Shown: positions 26,207 to 36,629 of the stretch, in pieces
Layout: each line of letters opens with the position of its first letter
How positions within the stretch are numbered: position 1 is the stretch's first letter
Source of the DNA: Aquidulcibacter paucihalophilus
Lineage (GTDB): Bacteria > Pseudomonadota > Alphaproteobacteria > Caulobacterales > Caulobacteraceae
DNA: 64,000 bases
Direction: 5' to 3'
Assembly: GCA_030285985.1 (NCBI GenBank)
Contig: CP127384.1
Coordinates: 1,414,501-1,478,500, forward strand
Notes under the pieces: model-generated
Told to the model about the DNA's origin: nothing
The model's input: the letters and a program-made list of their open reading frames with translations, nothing else
Database searches by the model: none
Position numbers and translations under genes: made by a program

Positions 26207-28657
26207 CTAGTCGCCCCTGTTCATGCGTTTGACGGTCAGGAACTCTTCGGGCGAAACCCGGATCGCCGCCCCGGTCGGACAGGCGCGCACGCAGGCCGGG
26301 CCGCCCGCCTTGCCGATACACATGTCGCATTTGATGGCGACCTTGGGCGGTTCGGCGCCCTTGGCCTTGTTCTTCGCACGCCAGGCCTTGTCGGGCTCGC
26401 CCGGCCCGGGTCCGACACCGAACAGCAGCCAGGAGATCAGGTCCGGCTTCTTCGGCGGCCGCGAGTCCATGCGGATCACGTCATAGGGACAGTTCCGCTG
26501 GCAGTTGCCGCAGCCGATGCAGGTCTCGTCGATAAAGACCTCTCCGTCCGGCCCGCGATGGATCGCATTGGGCGGGCAGTCGGTCATGCAGTACGGATGT
26601 TCGCAGTGCCGGCACGAGGTCGGCACGTGCAGATGGGCGTAGGTTCGACCGGCCTCGCGATCCAGCCGCGACAGGCCGTCGTGAACGTCGGCGCAGGCCT
26701 TCTCGCAATTGTCGCAACCGATGCAGAGGGTTTCGTCGATCAGAAGGACGTCGGTGGCCTCGCCGATCCCCTGGTCTACCAGGAAGTCGGCCACGGCGCT
26801 GTACATGTCGACGACGTCGCCGAACTTGCCCTTCTGCTCCTCGATATAGCCGTTGACCTTGCGACGGTCGGCCATGTCGGCGCGGAGTTTCTCCTCCAAC
26901 TCGGGCTTGCGCTTCAGCAGGGCGCGGAAGCGATCGCCATCCAGTCTGACGACTTCGGAGCGGATCGCGGCCTGGACCGTGGCGCTGCGCCGGCCGCCGT
27001 CGACCAGCGCCATCTCCCCGACGTAGGAGCCCGCCGGCAGATAGGACAGGAAGACCGGCTTCCCGCCGATCTCCTTCTCGACGACCATGCTGCCCGAGCG
27101 GACGACAAAGATGTCGTAGCCGTCCTCGCCCTCGCGGATGATCGCTTCGCCGGTCTTCACCTGAAGGATTTCCGCCGTTTCCAGCACATCCGTCAGATCG
27201 GCGGGCGTCAGGCCCGAGCCGAACATCTGCAGCAACTGGCGCTCGGTGGTGATGCGGTTGACCGTGTCGCGCGCCTCCTTGACCGAGGCCATCAGGCGCA
27301 GGGCCGCGATGCGCGGAATCTCGAGCAGGATTGTGGGCTCGGCCGCCCGCACGGTGGCCCCCCGGGGGCGACCGGAGATGAGGCCGACCTCGCCGACGAT
27401 CGATCCCGTCGGGATCGGGACGGTCATCCGCCTCTTGCCGGCACCGACCTCGACCTCGACCGAACCGGAGGCGATCCCGAACAGCGAGGAGCCGACGGAA
27501 TTGCGCTTGAAGATGACGGCGCCCGGGTTGAAGGCGCGCACGTCTGAATCGAGCAGGAATTCCCGCATCTGAAGCGGCGACAGGCCGCGCAGGATTTCGA
27601 TCTCCTGGCGCAGGAACTCCAGCCACTGGGCGACTGACCGGTTGCCGGGCAGTCCTTTGAGCCGGGCTTCCAGAATGGGTTCGTCGGCCGGCTTCAGATC
27701 GACAGCACCGCCGATGTATTCGACGACGTCATAGCCCTGGTTGATGCAGTGTTTGATCAGCGGATAGCCGGCCAGGGCCCCGATCACATAGATGCCGGGC
27801 ACGGTACTTTCGAACGTCGGCGACAGTTTGGGGAAGGCCTCGCGCGCGGCGCTGGTGAACTCCAGCCCGATCGACTCCACGAATTTGCGCGGCGGGGCCG
27901 AGCCCAGTCGGGCGATGACCCGGTCGCACTGGAATCGGGTCGCGCCTTCCGGGGTGTCGACGGTGATCCAGCCCGGCTCGATCAGGGTCGTTTCTGCCGT
28001 GGTCAGCAGGGTGATGTGACCCGCTTCCTGCGCCGCCAGAAGGGCCTTGGCATTGGCCTCCTTGGCCCGTGCGAAGTCGGCACCGCGGTTGACGAGGGTG
28101 ACCGTATTGCCTTGCGCCCGGTCGGCGATGAGGCCCAGCGCGTTCTCGATGCCCGCATCGCCGCCGCCGACGACGCAGATGTGTTCGTCGACATATTCGG
28201 CGGGGTCGTCGAGCTGGTACTGGACGTGGGAGAGGCCGCCGCCCTCGCAGGACATGAGGTTCGGGTTGCCCTGGGTGCCGATGGCCAGGACGATCGTCTC
28301 GGCGCGGACCACGGAGCCGTCGGACAGGGCGATGCTGAAATTGCCCCTGGTGCCCGTGATGGATTTCACCTCGGCGTGGTAGCGGACTTTGACCTTGTGC
28401 TTCGCCGCCTCGTTCGACCAGGTGTCGAGTATGGTCTCGCGCTTGCCGGGCTCGAAACTGACATCGGCGCGCACGACCAGCTGGCTGGGCGTGGCCATGA
28501 TGTGTTTGCCGCGCTGGTAGCGGAATATGGTGTCCGACAGGTGGTCCGACTTCTCGAGCAGTACGTGGCTCACGCCGCGCGCAGCCGCGTGCGCGGCCGC
28601 ACTCAGGCCGGCGGGCCCAGAGCCCAAGATGGCGATCCGATGGACCCCCTCCACCAC
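26207..28657 (-). CDS. FAD/NAD(P) oxidoreductase with two cyclic-nucleotide domains and four [4Fe-4S] motifs
   Basis: An 816-residue cytoplasmic multidomain protein. Residues 5-330 are a thioredoxin-reductase-like flavoprotein with AILGSGPAGLSAAAHA for FAD and ICVVGGGDAGIENAL for NAD(P). It lacks a redox CxxC and so resembles YpdA/Bdr. Two cyclic-nucleotide-binding domains follow at about 365-470 (cassette VGEVGLISGRPRGATV) and 490-600 (VGEMALVDGGRRSATV). The second keeps the Glu and Arg-Ser that bind cAMP phosphate in CRP. From residue 645 there is an NrfC/PhsB-type ferredoxin region with CIGCDNCEKAC, CRHCEHPYCMTDCP, CIGCGNCQRNCP and a CDMC...CVRACP set. The start is GTG 28655-28657 after GGGGGG; a second GTG is next in frame. 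It heads the operon with the cytochrome b and FHA-decahaem genes. It probably feeds electrons from NAD(P)H, with cAMP control, but no activity has been shown here. Confidence 0.88.
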   Translation of the reverse strand: MVEGVHRIAILGSGPAGLSAAAHAAARGVSHVLLEKSDHLSDTIFRYQRGKHIMATPSQLVVRADVSFEPGKRETILDTWSNEAAKHKVKVRYHAEVKSITGTRGNFSIALSDGSVVRAETIVLAIGTQGNPNLMSCEGGGLSHVQYQLDDPAEYVDEHICVVGGGDAGIENALGLIADRAQGNTVTLVNRGADFARAKEANAKALLAAQEAGHITLLTTAETTLIEPGWITVDTPEGATRFQCDRVIARLGSAPPRKFVESIGLEFTSAAREAFPKLSPTFESTVPGIYVIGALAGYPLIKHCINQGYDVVEYIGGAVDLKPADEPILEARLKGLPGNRSVAQWLEFLRQEIEILRGLSPLQMREFLLDSDVRAFNPGAVIFKRNSVGSSLFGIASGSVEVEVGAGKRRMTVPIPTGSIVGEVGLISGRPRGATVRAAEPTILLEIPRIAALRLMASVKEARDTVNRITTERQLLQMFGSGLTPADLTDVLETAEILQVKTGEAIIREGEDGYDIFVVRSGSMVVEKEIGGKPVFLSYLPAGSYVGEMALVDGGRRSATVQAAIRSEVVRLDGDRFRALLKRKPELEEKLRADMADRRKVNGYIEEQKGKFGDVVDMYSAVADFLVDQGIGEATDVLLIDETLCIGCDNCEKACADVHDGLSRLDREAGRTYAHLHVPTSCRHCEHPYCMTDCPPNAIHRGPDGEVFIDETCIGCGNCQRNCPYDVIRMDSRPPKKPDLISWLLFGVGPGPGEPDKAWRAKNKAKGAEPPKVAIKCDMCIGKAGGPACVRACPTGAAIRVSPEEFLTVKRMNRGD

Positions 28658-28685
28658 GTCCCCCCAATGTAGCGCCTGGACGACA

Positions 28686-28704
28686 AGCGGCGCATTTTGC
28701 CGCT
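28686..28704. promoter_or_regulatory. hairpin/dyad in the divergent promoter region before ccmF
   Basis: The 123-bp gap between the divergent oxidoreductase and ccmF genes contains AGCGGC (28686-28691) and GCCGCT (28699-28704), a perfect six-pair inverted repeat around an AT-rich GCATTTT. It may be an operator shared by both units. Confidence 0.3.
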
Positions 28705-28780
28705 ACGGTCCATCCCCCGCGCAGCTTTACCATAGGGGTGCTGCTCGCTACAGTACAGGTCGGGCGGTGGAGCATACTGA

Positions 28781-30760
28781 ATGAGCGCGGAAATCGGCCA
28801 GCTGGCGCTGATCCTCGCCTTCATGCTCGGACTGGTCCAGGGGGTTGCTCCCCTGCTGGGCGCGCACCGCGGCGATCGCGTTCTCATGTCCCTCGGACGG
28901 GCCTCGGCCCTGCTGCAGATGGTCTTTGTCGTCCTGGCCTTCGGGGCTCTGGCCACGGCCTATGTGACGATGGACTTCTCCGTCGAACTGGTCGCCAAAC
29001 ACAGTCACAGCACCCAGCCGCTGCCCTATCGGATCGCGGCCACCTGGGGGAGCCATGAGGGCTCAATGCTGCTGTGGGTGCTGATTCTCGCCCTGCACGG
29101 CGGTGCCATCGCCTTCTTCGGACGCACGCTGCGCGAGACGCTGCAGGCCCGGGTGCTGGCGGTTCAGGGGATGCTCAGCGCGGCCTTCCTCGGCTTCTGC
29201 CTGTTCACCTCCAACCCGTTCTCCCGGCTGAATCCGATCCCGCTGGACGGGACCGAGCTGAACCCGCTGTTGCAGGACCCCGGCCTGGTGATGCACCCGC
29301 CGCTCCTCTACCTCGGCTATGTCGGCTTTTCGGTCGCCTTCTCCTTTGCCGTCGCCGCCCTGATCGAGGGCCGGGTTGATGCGGCCTGGGCGCGCTGGGT
29401 CCGTCCATGGGTCTTGTCGGCCTGGATTTCGCTGACCGTCGGCATCGCCCTGGGCAGCTGGTGGGCCTATTATGAGCTCGGCTGGGGCGGCTGGTGGTTC
29501 TGGGACCCGGTCGAGAACGCCTCGCTGATGCCGTGGCTGATGGGCACGGCGCTGCTGCATTCGGCCCTTGTGCTCGAAAAGCGCGGTGCCCTGATCAGCT
29601 GGACCATCCTGCTGGCCATCCTGACCTTCTCGCTCAGCATGATCGGCACCTTCCTGGTCCGGTCCGGGGTCCTGACCAGCGTGCACGCCTTTGCCGTCGA
29701 TCCCGAGCGGGGTGCCTATATTCTGGTCTTCATCCTGATCGCCACCGGTTCGGCGCTCGGCCTCTATGCCTGGCGCGCGCCGGCGATGCGGACCGGGGCC
29801 TTGTTCTCGCCCCTGTCGCGCGAGGCGGGGATCACCGTGAACAACCTGTTCCTGCTGGCGGCCACCGCCACCGTCTTCCTCGGCACCTTCTATCCGGTGT
29901 TCATCGATGTGCTGAACGGCGACAAGATCTCGGTCGGGCCGCCCTACTACGCCATGACCTTCGCCCCGCTGTTCGTCCCCCTGCTGGTGCTGGTGGCCTT
30001 CGGGCCGATGCTCAACTGGAAGCGCGATACAGCGCGGGCGGTGCTGATGCGGCTCCGCTGGCCGATCGCTGTCACAACCATCGCGGCGGGCGTCGGGGTT
30101 GTGGCCTTCGGTATCGCGAAGGTCGGTGCGGCGCTGGGCATCGCGCTCGGCGTCTGGCTGATCGCGGCCGCCTTCATGCTTCTGGCCCGGCGCTGGGGCA
30201 TCGGCCGCAAGGGGGCAGAGACCGGACGACTGATCCGCACCACGCCACTGGCTTTCTGGGCCGTTGCGGTGGCCCACGCCGGCCTGGGTGTCACCACCAT
30301 TGGCGTCACGGCCATGACCGCCTGGACCGTGAGCGAGGTCGTGACCATGGTCCCGGGCCAGACCATCGAGTTCGCCGGCCGGCGCGTCACCCTGGATGCG
30401 CTCGGGCCCGGGACGGGGCCAAATTACCAGGCGGACCAGGCCCGGTTCCGCATCGAGGGCGGCGGGCAGCCGTTCCTGATGCTGTCCGAGAAGCGTTTCT
30501 ATCCGTCCAGCCAGACCCAGACCACCGAAGCGGGGATCCGCGGCGAGGCGATGGGCAATCTCTATATTTCCGTCGGTGAGAGCGCGACCCTCGGCGGTGC
30601 CACCGTGCGGCTCTGGTGGCATCCCCTGGTCGGCTGGATCTGGGGCGGGGCCCTGATCATGGCCTTCGGTGGCGTCCTGTCGCTGTCCGACCGCCGTACC
30701 CGGCTTGGCATGCCTGTCCGCAAGGCCGCACCGGCCAAGGCAGGGAAGGCGGCGGCATGA
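28781..30760 (+). CDS. ccmF: cytochrome c haem lyase subunit CcmF/NrfE
   Basis: A 659-residue polytopic membrane protein with about 14-15 helices. The WWD haem-handling motif is intact as GWGGWWFWDPVENASLMPWL at about residues 232-251. Conserved histidines around it include TWGSHEGSMLLWVL and VMHPPLLYLGYVGFSVAFSFA-type segments. The later GTFYPVFIDVLNGDKISVGPPYY region is typical of CcmF. It attaches haem to CxxCH apocytochromes on the periplasmic side together with CcmH/I. It opens a four-gene set, each overlapping the next by ATGA, and is divergent from the oxidoreductase operon. It could be the cell's only CcmF or a second copy dedicated to the nearby multihaems (NrfE-like); this cannot be decided from the window. 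Confidence 0.95.
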   Translation: MSAEIGQLALILAFMLGLVQGVAPLLGAHRGDRVLMSLGRASALLQMVFVVLAFGALATAYVTMDFSVELVAKHSHSTQPLPYRIAATWGSHEGSMLLWVLILALHGGAIAFFGRTLRETLQARVLAVQGMLSAAFLGFCLFTSNPFSRLNPIPLDGTELNPLLQDPGLVMHPPLLYLGYVGFSVAFSFAVAALIEGRVDAAWARWVRPWVLSAWISLTVGIALGSWWAYYELGWGGWWFWDPVENASLMPWLMGTALLHSALVLEKRGALISWTILLAILTFSLSMIGTFLVRSGVLTSVHAFAVDPERGAYILVFILIATGSALGLYAWRAPAMRTGALFSPLSREAGITVNNLFLLAATATVFLGTFYPVFIDVLNGDKISVGPPYYAMTFAPLFVPLLVLVAFGPMLNWKRDTARAVLMRLRWPIAVTTIAAGVGVVAFGIAKVGAALGIALGVWLIAAAFMLLARRWGIGRKGAETGRLIRTTPLAFWAVAVAHAGLGVTTIGVTAMTAWTVSEVVTMVPGQTIEFAGRRVTLDALGPGTGPNYQADQARFRIEGGGQPFLMLSEKRFYPSSQTQTTEAGIRGEAMGNLYISVGESATLGGATVRLWWHPLVGWIWGGALIMAFGGVLSLSDRRTRLGMPVRKAAPAKAGKAAA

Positions 30761-31293
30761 GGCGGCTGGCCTTCATCGTTCCCATCGTGCTGTTCCTGAT
30801 GGTCGCGGCAGCCCTCGGTCTGGGCCTGCGCCGTGACCCCAGCATCCTGCCTTCGATGCTGATCGACCGGCCGATCCCGACCTTCGACCTGCCGGGCCTG
30901 ACGCCCGAGGACACCGTGGGGCTGGCCTCCTCGGACTTCACCGGCAAGCCGGTGCTTCTGAACGTCTTCGCCTCCTGGTGCGTCGCCTGCGTGATCGAGC
31001 ATCCGATGCTGCTGCGCCTCCAGTCCCAGGGCGTGACCATCCATGGACTGGACTGGAAGGACGAGCCCGCCGACGGGGCCGCGTGGCTCGCCCAGCGCGG
31101 CAATCCCTACACCCTGATCGGTTCGGACCCGCGCGGCCGCACCGGCATCGACTTCGGCGTCACCGGCGCGCCCGAGACCTTCGTCATCGACGGGCACGGC
31201 CGGGTTCGCTACCGCCACGTCGGCCCGATCACCCCGGAGGTCTGGACGGAGACGCTGCAGCCGATGCTGGCTCGACTGGAGAACGAGACATGA
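30757..31293 (+). CDS. ccmG: thiol:disulfide oxidoreductase CcmG/DsbE
   Basis: A 178-residue membrane-anchored thioredoxin-fold protein. An N-terminal helix spans about 5-23. The redox site WCVAC, in VFASWCVACVIEHP, sits near residue 75. The cis-proline equivalent lies in GVTGAPETFVIDGHG, and the family-typical GLDWKDEP precedes it. It reduces the apocytochrome CxxCH cysteines (with CcmH) so that haem can be attached. I chose ATG 30757, which overlaps the ccmF stop by ATGA and starts directly before the membrane anchor; an upstream in-frame start would run through ccmF. Length matches the family (about 180). Confidence 0.95.
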   Translation: MRRLAFIVPIVLFLMVAAALGLGLRRDPSILPSMLIDRPIPTFDLPGLTPEDTVGLASSDFTGKPVLLNVFASWCVACVIEHPMLLRLQSQGVTIHGLDWKDEPADGAAWLAQRGNPYTLIGSDPRGRTGIDFGVTGAPETFVIDGHGRVRYRHVGPITPEVWTETLQPMLARLENET

Positions 31294-31763
31294 AACGTTT
31301 CGTCCTCGGCCTGTTCTGCGCCCTGTTGATCGCCGGACCCGTTGCGGCCGTGCTGCCGGAAGAACAGCTGGCCGATCCGGTGCTCGAGGCGCGGGCGCGG
31401 GCGATCAGTCAGGAACTGCGCTGCGTCGTCTGCCAGAACCAGTCAATCGACGACTCGGACGCGCCGCTCGCCGCCGACCTGAGGGCCATTGTGCGGGAGC
31501 GGCTGTCAGCCGGGGACACCGACGCGGAGGTGATGGCCTATATCGTCGACCGGTACGGCAATTTCGTCCTGCTCAAGCCGCCGCTGGACCTCGAGACCAT
31601 CCTGCTGTGGAGCGCGCCGCTGCTGGTGCTGATCCCCGGCGGCCTCGGCCTTGCTCTCTATCTGAGACGTCGCAGCCGCGCCGGCGGCGCCGATCCCGCG
31701 CCACTGTCGGCCGAGGAGCGCCGCGCGCTCGCAGACATTCTGAAAACCGGTGACGCGCCATGA
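31290..31763 (+). CDS. ccmH: cytochrome c maturation protein CcmH (NrfF-like)
   Basis: A 157-residue periplasmic, membrane-anchored protein. A signal peptide ends near PVAA (residue 19). The redox motif ELRCVVCQNQSIDDSDAPLA is the signature LRCxxCQNxSIxxSxA. A following helix with DADLRA-type and MAYIVDRYGNFVLLKPP sequence and a C-terminal transmembrane helix (LLWSAPLLVLIPGGLGLALYL) complete the CcmH layout. It keeps apocytochrome cysteines reduced and hands them to CcmF. Start ATG 31290 overlaps the ccmG stop by ATGA. The short form, without a fused TPR part, fits the separate ccmI gene downstream. Confidence 0.95.
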   Translation: MKRFVLGLFCALLIAGPVAAVLPEEQLADPVLEARARAISQELRCVVCQNQSIDDSDAPLAADLRAIVRERLSAGDTDAEVMAYIVDRYGNFVLLKPPLDLETILLWSAPLLVLIPGGLGLALYLRRRSRAGGADPAPLSAEERRALADILKTGDAP

Positions 31764-32959
31764 TCCTCTGGATTGTCCTGACCCTGATGATCGCCCTGGC
31801 CGTGGTCGGGCTGGCCATACCGCTGATCCGTCCGGGCGGCGTGCTGGACCGACGGACCACTTCCGCCGAGGTGCTCAAGGCGCAGCTGGCCGATCTCGAC
31901 CGGCAGGCCGAGGCGGGCACGGCCCCGGCGGAGGACATTGCGGCCCTGCGTCTGGAGGTCGAGCGTCGCGCCCTGGCTGAGGGAGTCGAGGCGACGCCCA
32001 CCGGCCGGCCTTTGGGTGAGAAGGCCCTGATGCGACTGGCATTGGGCCTCGCAGCGGTCGTGGCCCTGGGCGGGGCCGGTCTGTACGCCCTTCTGGGACG
32101 GCCTGATCTTCCCGGCGCGGGCCCTCGCAGCGCAGCCATGGCCGCGGCTCCGGCGGATGCGGCGCATGACGGCGCGGACGTCCAGGCCATGATCGGCCAG
32201 CTCGAAACCCAGCTCAGGCAAACGCCGGAGGACGTCAACGGCTGGCGGCTGCTCGGCTGGTCCTATTTCCAGACCGGCCGGTTCGCCGATGCGGCTGAGG
32301 CCTATGGTCGTGCGGCGACGCTGGAGCCGGCAAACGCCGAGCATTTCTCGGCCCAGGGCGAGGCCCTCGTTCAGGTCGGAGGCGGGCAGGTGACGCCGGC
32401 GGCCCTGACCGCCTTCCGCGGTGCATTGCGTGCGGACCCGCAGGATCCCCGCGCCCGCTATTTCATAGCCGTCGAGATGGACCAGCGCGGCGAGCGCGAG
32501 GCGGCGATGACGGCCTGGATCGACCTGATCAATTCGGCCCCGGCCGGCGCGCCCTGGGCGGCCGAGGTCCGCACCTTCGTCGAGGATCTGGCGCGTGAGC
32601 GCGGTCAGGACATCTCCAGCCGCCTGCGGCCCGCGCCGGCGGGATCTGCGGCTCCGGCGGCGGTTCCGCCCGGGATCCCCGGACCGACAGCGGCCCAGGT
32701 CGCCGAGGCCGGTTCGATGTCCGAGGCGGACCGACAGGCGATGATCCAGGGCATGGTCGGGGGGCTCGAAGAGCGGCTCCGGACCTCGCCGCGGGATCGC
32801 GACGGCTGGGTGCGGCTGATGCGGGCGCGGATGGTGCTGGGTGACGCGGCCGCGGCGACGACGGCATATCGCAACGCGATGCGCGCCTTCACCGGGTCTC
32901 CGACCGAGCAGGCCGCCCTGACCGAGGCGGCGCGCGGGCTGCGCGTACCGGGCGCCTGA
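31760..32959 (+). CDS. ccmI: cytochrome c maturation TPR protein CcmI
   Basis: A 399-residue apocytochrome chaperone. Two membrane helices (about 3-22 and 91-110) flank a cytoplasmic leucine-zipper-like loop with STAEVLKAQLADLDRQ-type sequence. The periplasmic part contains TPR helices, e.g. WRLLGWSYFQTGRFADAAEAYGRA and a second set near residue 345 (VRLMRARMVLGDAAAATTAY). CcmI binds the C-terminus of apocytochromes c and presents them to CcmF/CcmH. It overlaps ccmH by ATGA and ends the ccmFGHI unit. The four-gene order F-G-H-I without ccmE differs from the usual alphaproteobacterial cycHJKL order (I-E-F-H). Confidence 0.92.
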   Translation: MILWIVLTLMIALAVVGLAIPLIRPGGVLDRRTTSAEVLKAQLADLDRQAEAGTAPAEDIAALRLEVERRALAEGVEATPTGRPLGEKALMRLALGLAAVVALGGAGLYALLGRPDLPGAGPRSAAMAAAPADAAHDGADVQAMIGQLETQLRQTPEDVNGWRLLGWSYFQTGRFADAAEAYGRAATLEPANAEHFSAQGEALVQVGGGQVTPAALTAFRGALRADPQDPRARYFIAVEMDQRGEREAAMTAWIDLINSAPAGAPWAAEVRTFVEDLARERGQDISSRLRPAPAGSAAPAAVPPGIPGPTAAQVAEAGSMSEADRQAMIQGMVGGLEERLRTSPRDRDGWVRLMRARMVLGDAAAATTAYRNAMRAFTGSPTEQAALTEAARGLRVPGA

Positions 32960-33045
32960 TCAGACGGACTAGCGCGCGGCGCGACCGCGCGTGACAAATA
33001 ACAGCGTTCCGGTTCAAGGTGCCGCGCAGGCGGGGGCTGGGCGCA

Positions 33046-34932
33046 ATGACGGTGTCATCGATAGGGGACGCGATCCTGCCGGCGGTCGCCCATCCGCTGG
33101 TGGCCGGAGCGCTTCTGGCCGGCGGGCTGATCGTCGTGCTGGCCGCCATGGCGCGGCGCCGTCGCCGGCCCGTACCGGGCCATCCTGCCGCCTCGCCGGA
33201 ACAAGCCAATCCCGTAGCGCTTTCCCCATCCGCCCGGTCCGTGCCCGCGCCGGCCGCCGCTCCCGTATTGGAAAAGACGATGACCAAGGCCTCGGATCTT
33301 TTTGTCGCCTGTCTGGAAGAGGAAGGCTGCGAATACGTCTTCGGTGTGCCGGGCGAGGAGAACCTCGATTTCCTCGACAGCCTGTCACGCAGCCGGAAGA
33401 TCAGGCTGATCCTCACCCGGCATGAGCAGGGGGCGGGCTTCATGGCGGCCACCTATGGCCGGCACACGGGCAAGGCCGGTGTCTGTCTGGCGACCCTGGG
33501 ACCGGGCGCGACCAATCTGGTGACGGCCGCCGCCTATGCCCAGCTGGGCGGGATGCCGATGCTGATGATCACCGGGCAGAAGCCGATCAAGTCGTCCAAA
33601 CAGGGCCGGTTCCAGATCCTCGACGTGGTCGACATGATGCGGCCGATCACCAAATTCACCCACCAGCTGGCCTCGGCCGACAACATCCCGGCGAGGGTGC
33701 GCGAAGCGGTGCGGCTGGCCCAGGAAGAGAAGCCCGGCGCGACCCATCTGGAGTTCCCCGAGGACGTCGCCCACGAGCAGACGACCTCGCCGGTCATCGT
33801 CGCCAGCCAGGTGCGTCGCCCGGTGGCCGACGACAAGTCGATCCGCATCGCCGTCGATCGCATCGCGCGGGCGAAGTCGCCGCTGTTGATCATCGGGGCG
33901 GGCGCCAACCGCAAGCTGACCAGCCGGATGCTGACTGAACTGGTTGAAAAAACTGGCATTCCCTACATCACTACCCAGCTGGGCAAGGGGGTGATCGACG
34001 AGCGCAATCCGAAATATCTGGGCTGCGCGGCCCTCTCCTCCGGCGACTTCGTGCACCGGGTGATCGAGGCGGCTGACGTCATCATCAACGTCGGCCACGA
34101 CGTGATCGAGAAGCCGCCCTTCTTCATGAAGCCGGGTGGGTGCGACGTGATCCACATCGGCTTCCGGACGGCCGAGGTCGATCCGGTCTATTTCCCGCAG
34201 ATCGAGGTGGTCGGCGACATCGCCAATGCGATCTGGCAGATCAAGGAGGGCCTGGCGGCCCAGCCACACTGGACCTTTGAGTCCATGGTCCGCGCCCACC
34301 GGGCGGAACTGGATCACACCGCCGCCGCCGTCAGTGACATGCGCTGCCCGGTCTATCCGCAATATCTGGTCGATCAGGTTCGCAAGGTCATGCCGTCGGA
34401 CGGCATCCTGTGTCTCGACAATGGCGTCTACAAGATCTGGTTCACGCGCAGCTATCCGGCGCACATGCCCAACACCTTCCTGGTCGACAATGCGCTGGCG
34501 ACCATGGGGGCGGGCCTGCCGTCGGCCATGGCCTCCAGCATGATCTTCCCGAACCGCAAGGTCATGGCGGTCTGCGGCGACGGCGGCTTCATGATGAACA
34601 GTCAGGAGCTGGAGACCGCGGTGCGGCTGAAGCTCAACCTCGTGGTGCTGATCCTGAACGACAACAGCTACGGCATGATCCGCTGGAAGCAGGCCAATAT
34701 GGGCTTCGAGGACTGGGGCCTGACCTATGGCAATCCGGACTTCGTCAAATACGCGGAGAGCTATGGTGCCCATGGCCACCGGGTGACCTCCGCCGAGGGC
34801 CTGCCGGCGCTCCTGAAACAGTGTCTTGATACGCCGGGGGTGCATGTGGTCGAGGTGCCTATCGACTATGCCGACAACGACCGCATCCTCAACAAGGATG
34901 TCCGTGAACTCAGCGCGGCCTTGCCGGTTTAA
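33046..34932 (+). CDS. acetolactate synthase-like thiamine-diphosphate enzyme with N-terminal membrane segment
   Basis: Core of about 550 residues belonging to the acetolactate synthase/AlsS group. The catalytic Glu is in TRHEQGAGFMAATYGR, the middle FAD/ADP-like domain begins near SPLLIIGAGANRKL, and the C-terminal domain binds ThDP-Mg through GDGGFMMNSQELETA and NDNSYGMIRWKQ. Catabolic ALS makes acetolactate from two pyruvates. ATG 33046, with a GGGGG ribosome site, yields 628 residues. The extra 78-residue N-terminus contains a strong hydrophobic helix (VAGALLAGGLIVVLAAM) followed by RRRRR and a Pro/Ala linker, which would anchor the enzyme to the membrane. An alternative start at 33280 (MTKASDLF) gives a conventional soluble enzyme. 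It is followed 27 bp later by an aldehyde dehydrogenase gene. Confidence 0.85.
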   Translation: MTVSSIGDAILPAVAHPLVAGALLAGGLIVVLAAMARRRRRPVPGHPAASPEQANPVALSPSARSVPAPAAAPVLEKTMTKASDLFVACLEEEGCEYVFGVPGEENLDFLDSLSRSRKIRLILTRHEQGAGFMAATYGRHTGKAGVCLATLGPGATNLVTAAAYAQLGGMPMLMITGQKPIKSSKQGRFQILDVVDMMRPITKFTHQLASADNIPARVREAVRLAQEEKPGATHLEFPEDVAHEQTTSPVIVASQVRRPVADDKSIRIAVDRIARAKSPLLIIGAGANRKLTSRMLTELVEKTGIPYITTQLGKGVIDERNPKYLGCAALSSGDFVHRVIEAADVIINVGHDVIEKPPFFMKPGGCDVIHIGFRTAEVDPVYFPQIEVVGDIANAIWQIKEGLAAQPHWTFESMVRAHRAELDHTAAAVSDMRCPVYPQYLVDQVRKVMPSDGILCLDNGVYKIWFTRSYPAHMPNTFLVDNALATMGAGLPSAMASSMIFPNRKVMAVCGDGGFMMNSQELETAVRLKLNLVVLILNDNSYGMIRWKQANMGFEDWGLTYGNPDFVKYAESYGAHGHRVTSAEGLPALLKQCLDTPGVHVVEVPIDYADNDRILNKDVRELSAALPV

Positions 34933-34959
34933 CCTCCAGTCCCCCGCCGGAGCCGTCCC

Positions 34960-36498
<1,539 letters not shown>

Positions 36499-36629
36499 GC
36501 GCGCGTCTGCCTCCGCCCTTGGCAACGGTCCGCAGAATGAACTCTTTGTCACGCGGCAGCAGGTTGTGGCGCTTCCGTGACTGGGCCATGGTCTCACTCG
36601 TTCGGGTTGGAGCCCTGAGGGAGAGAAGC

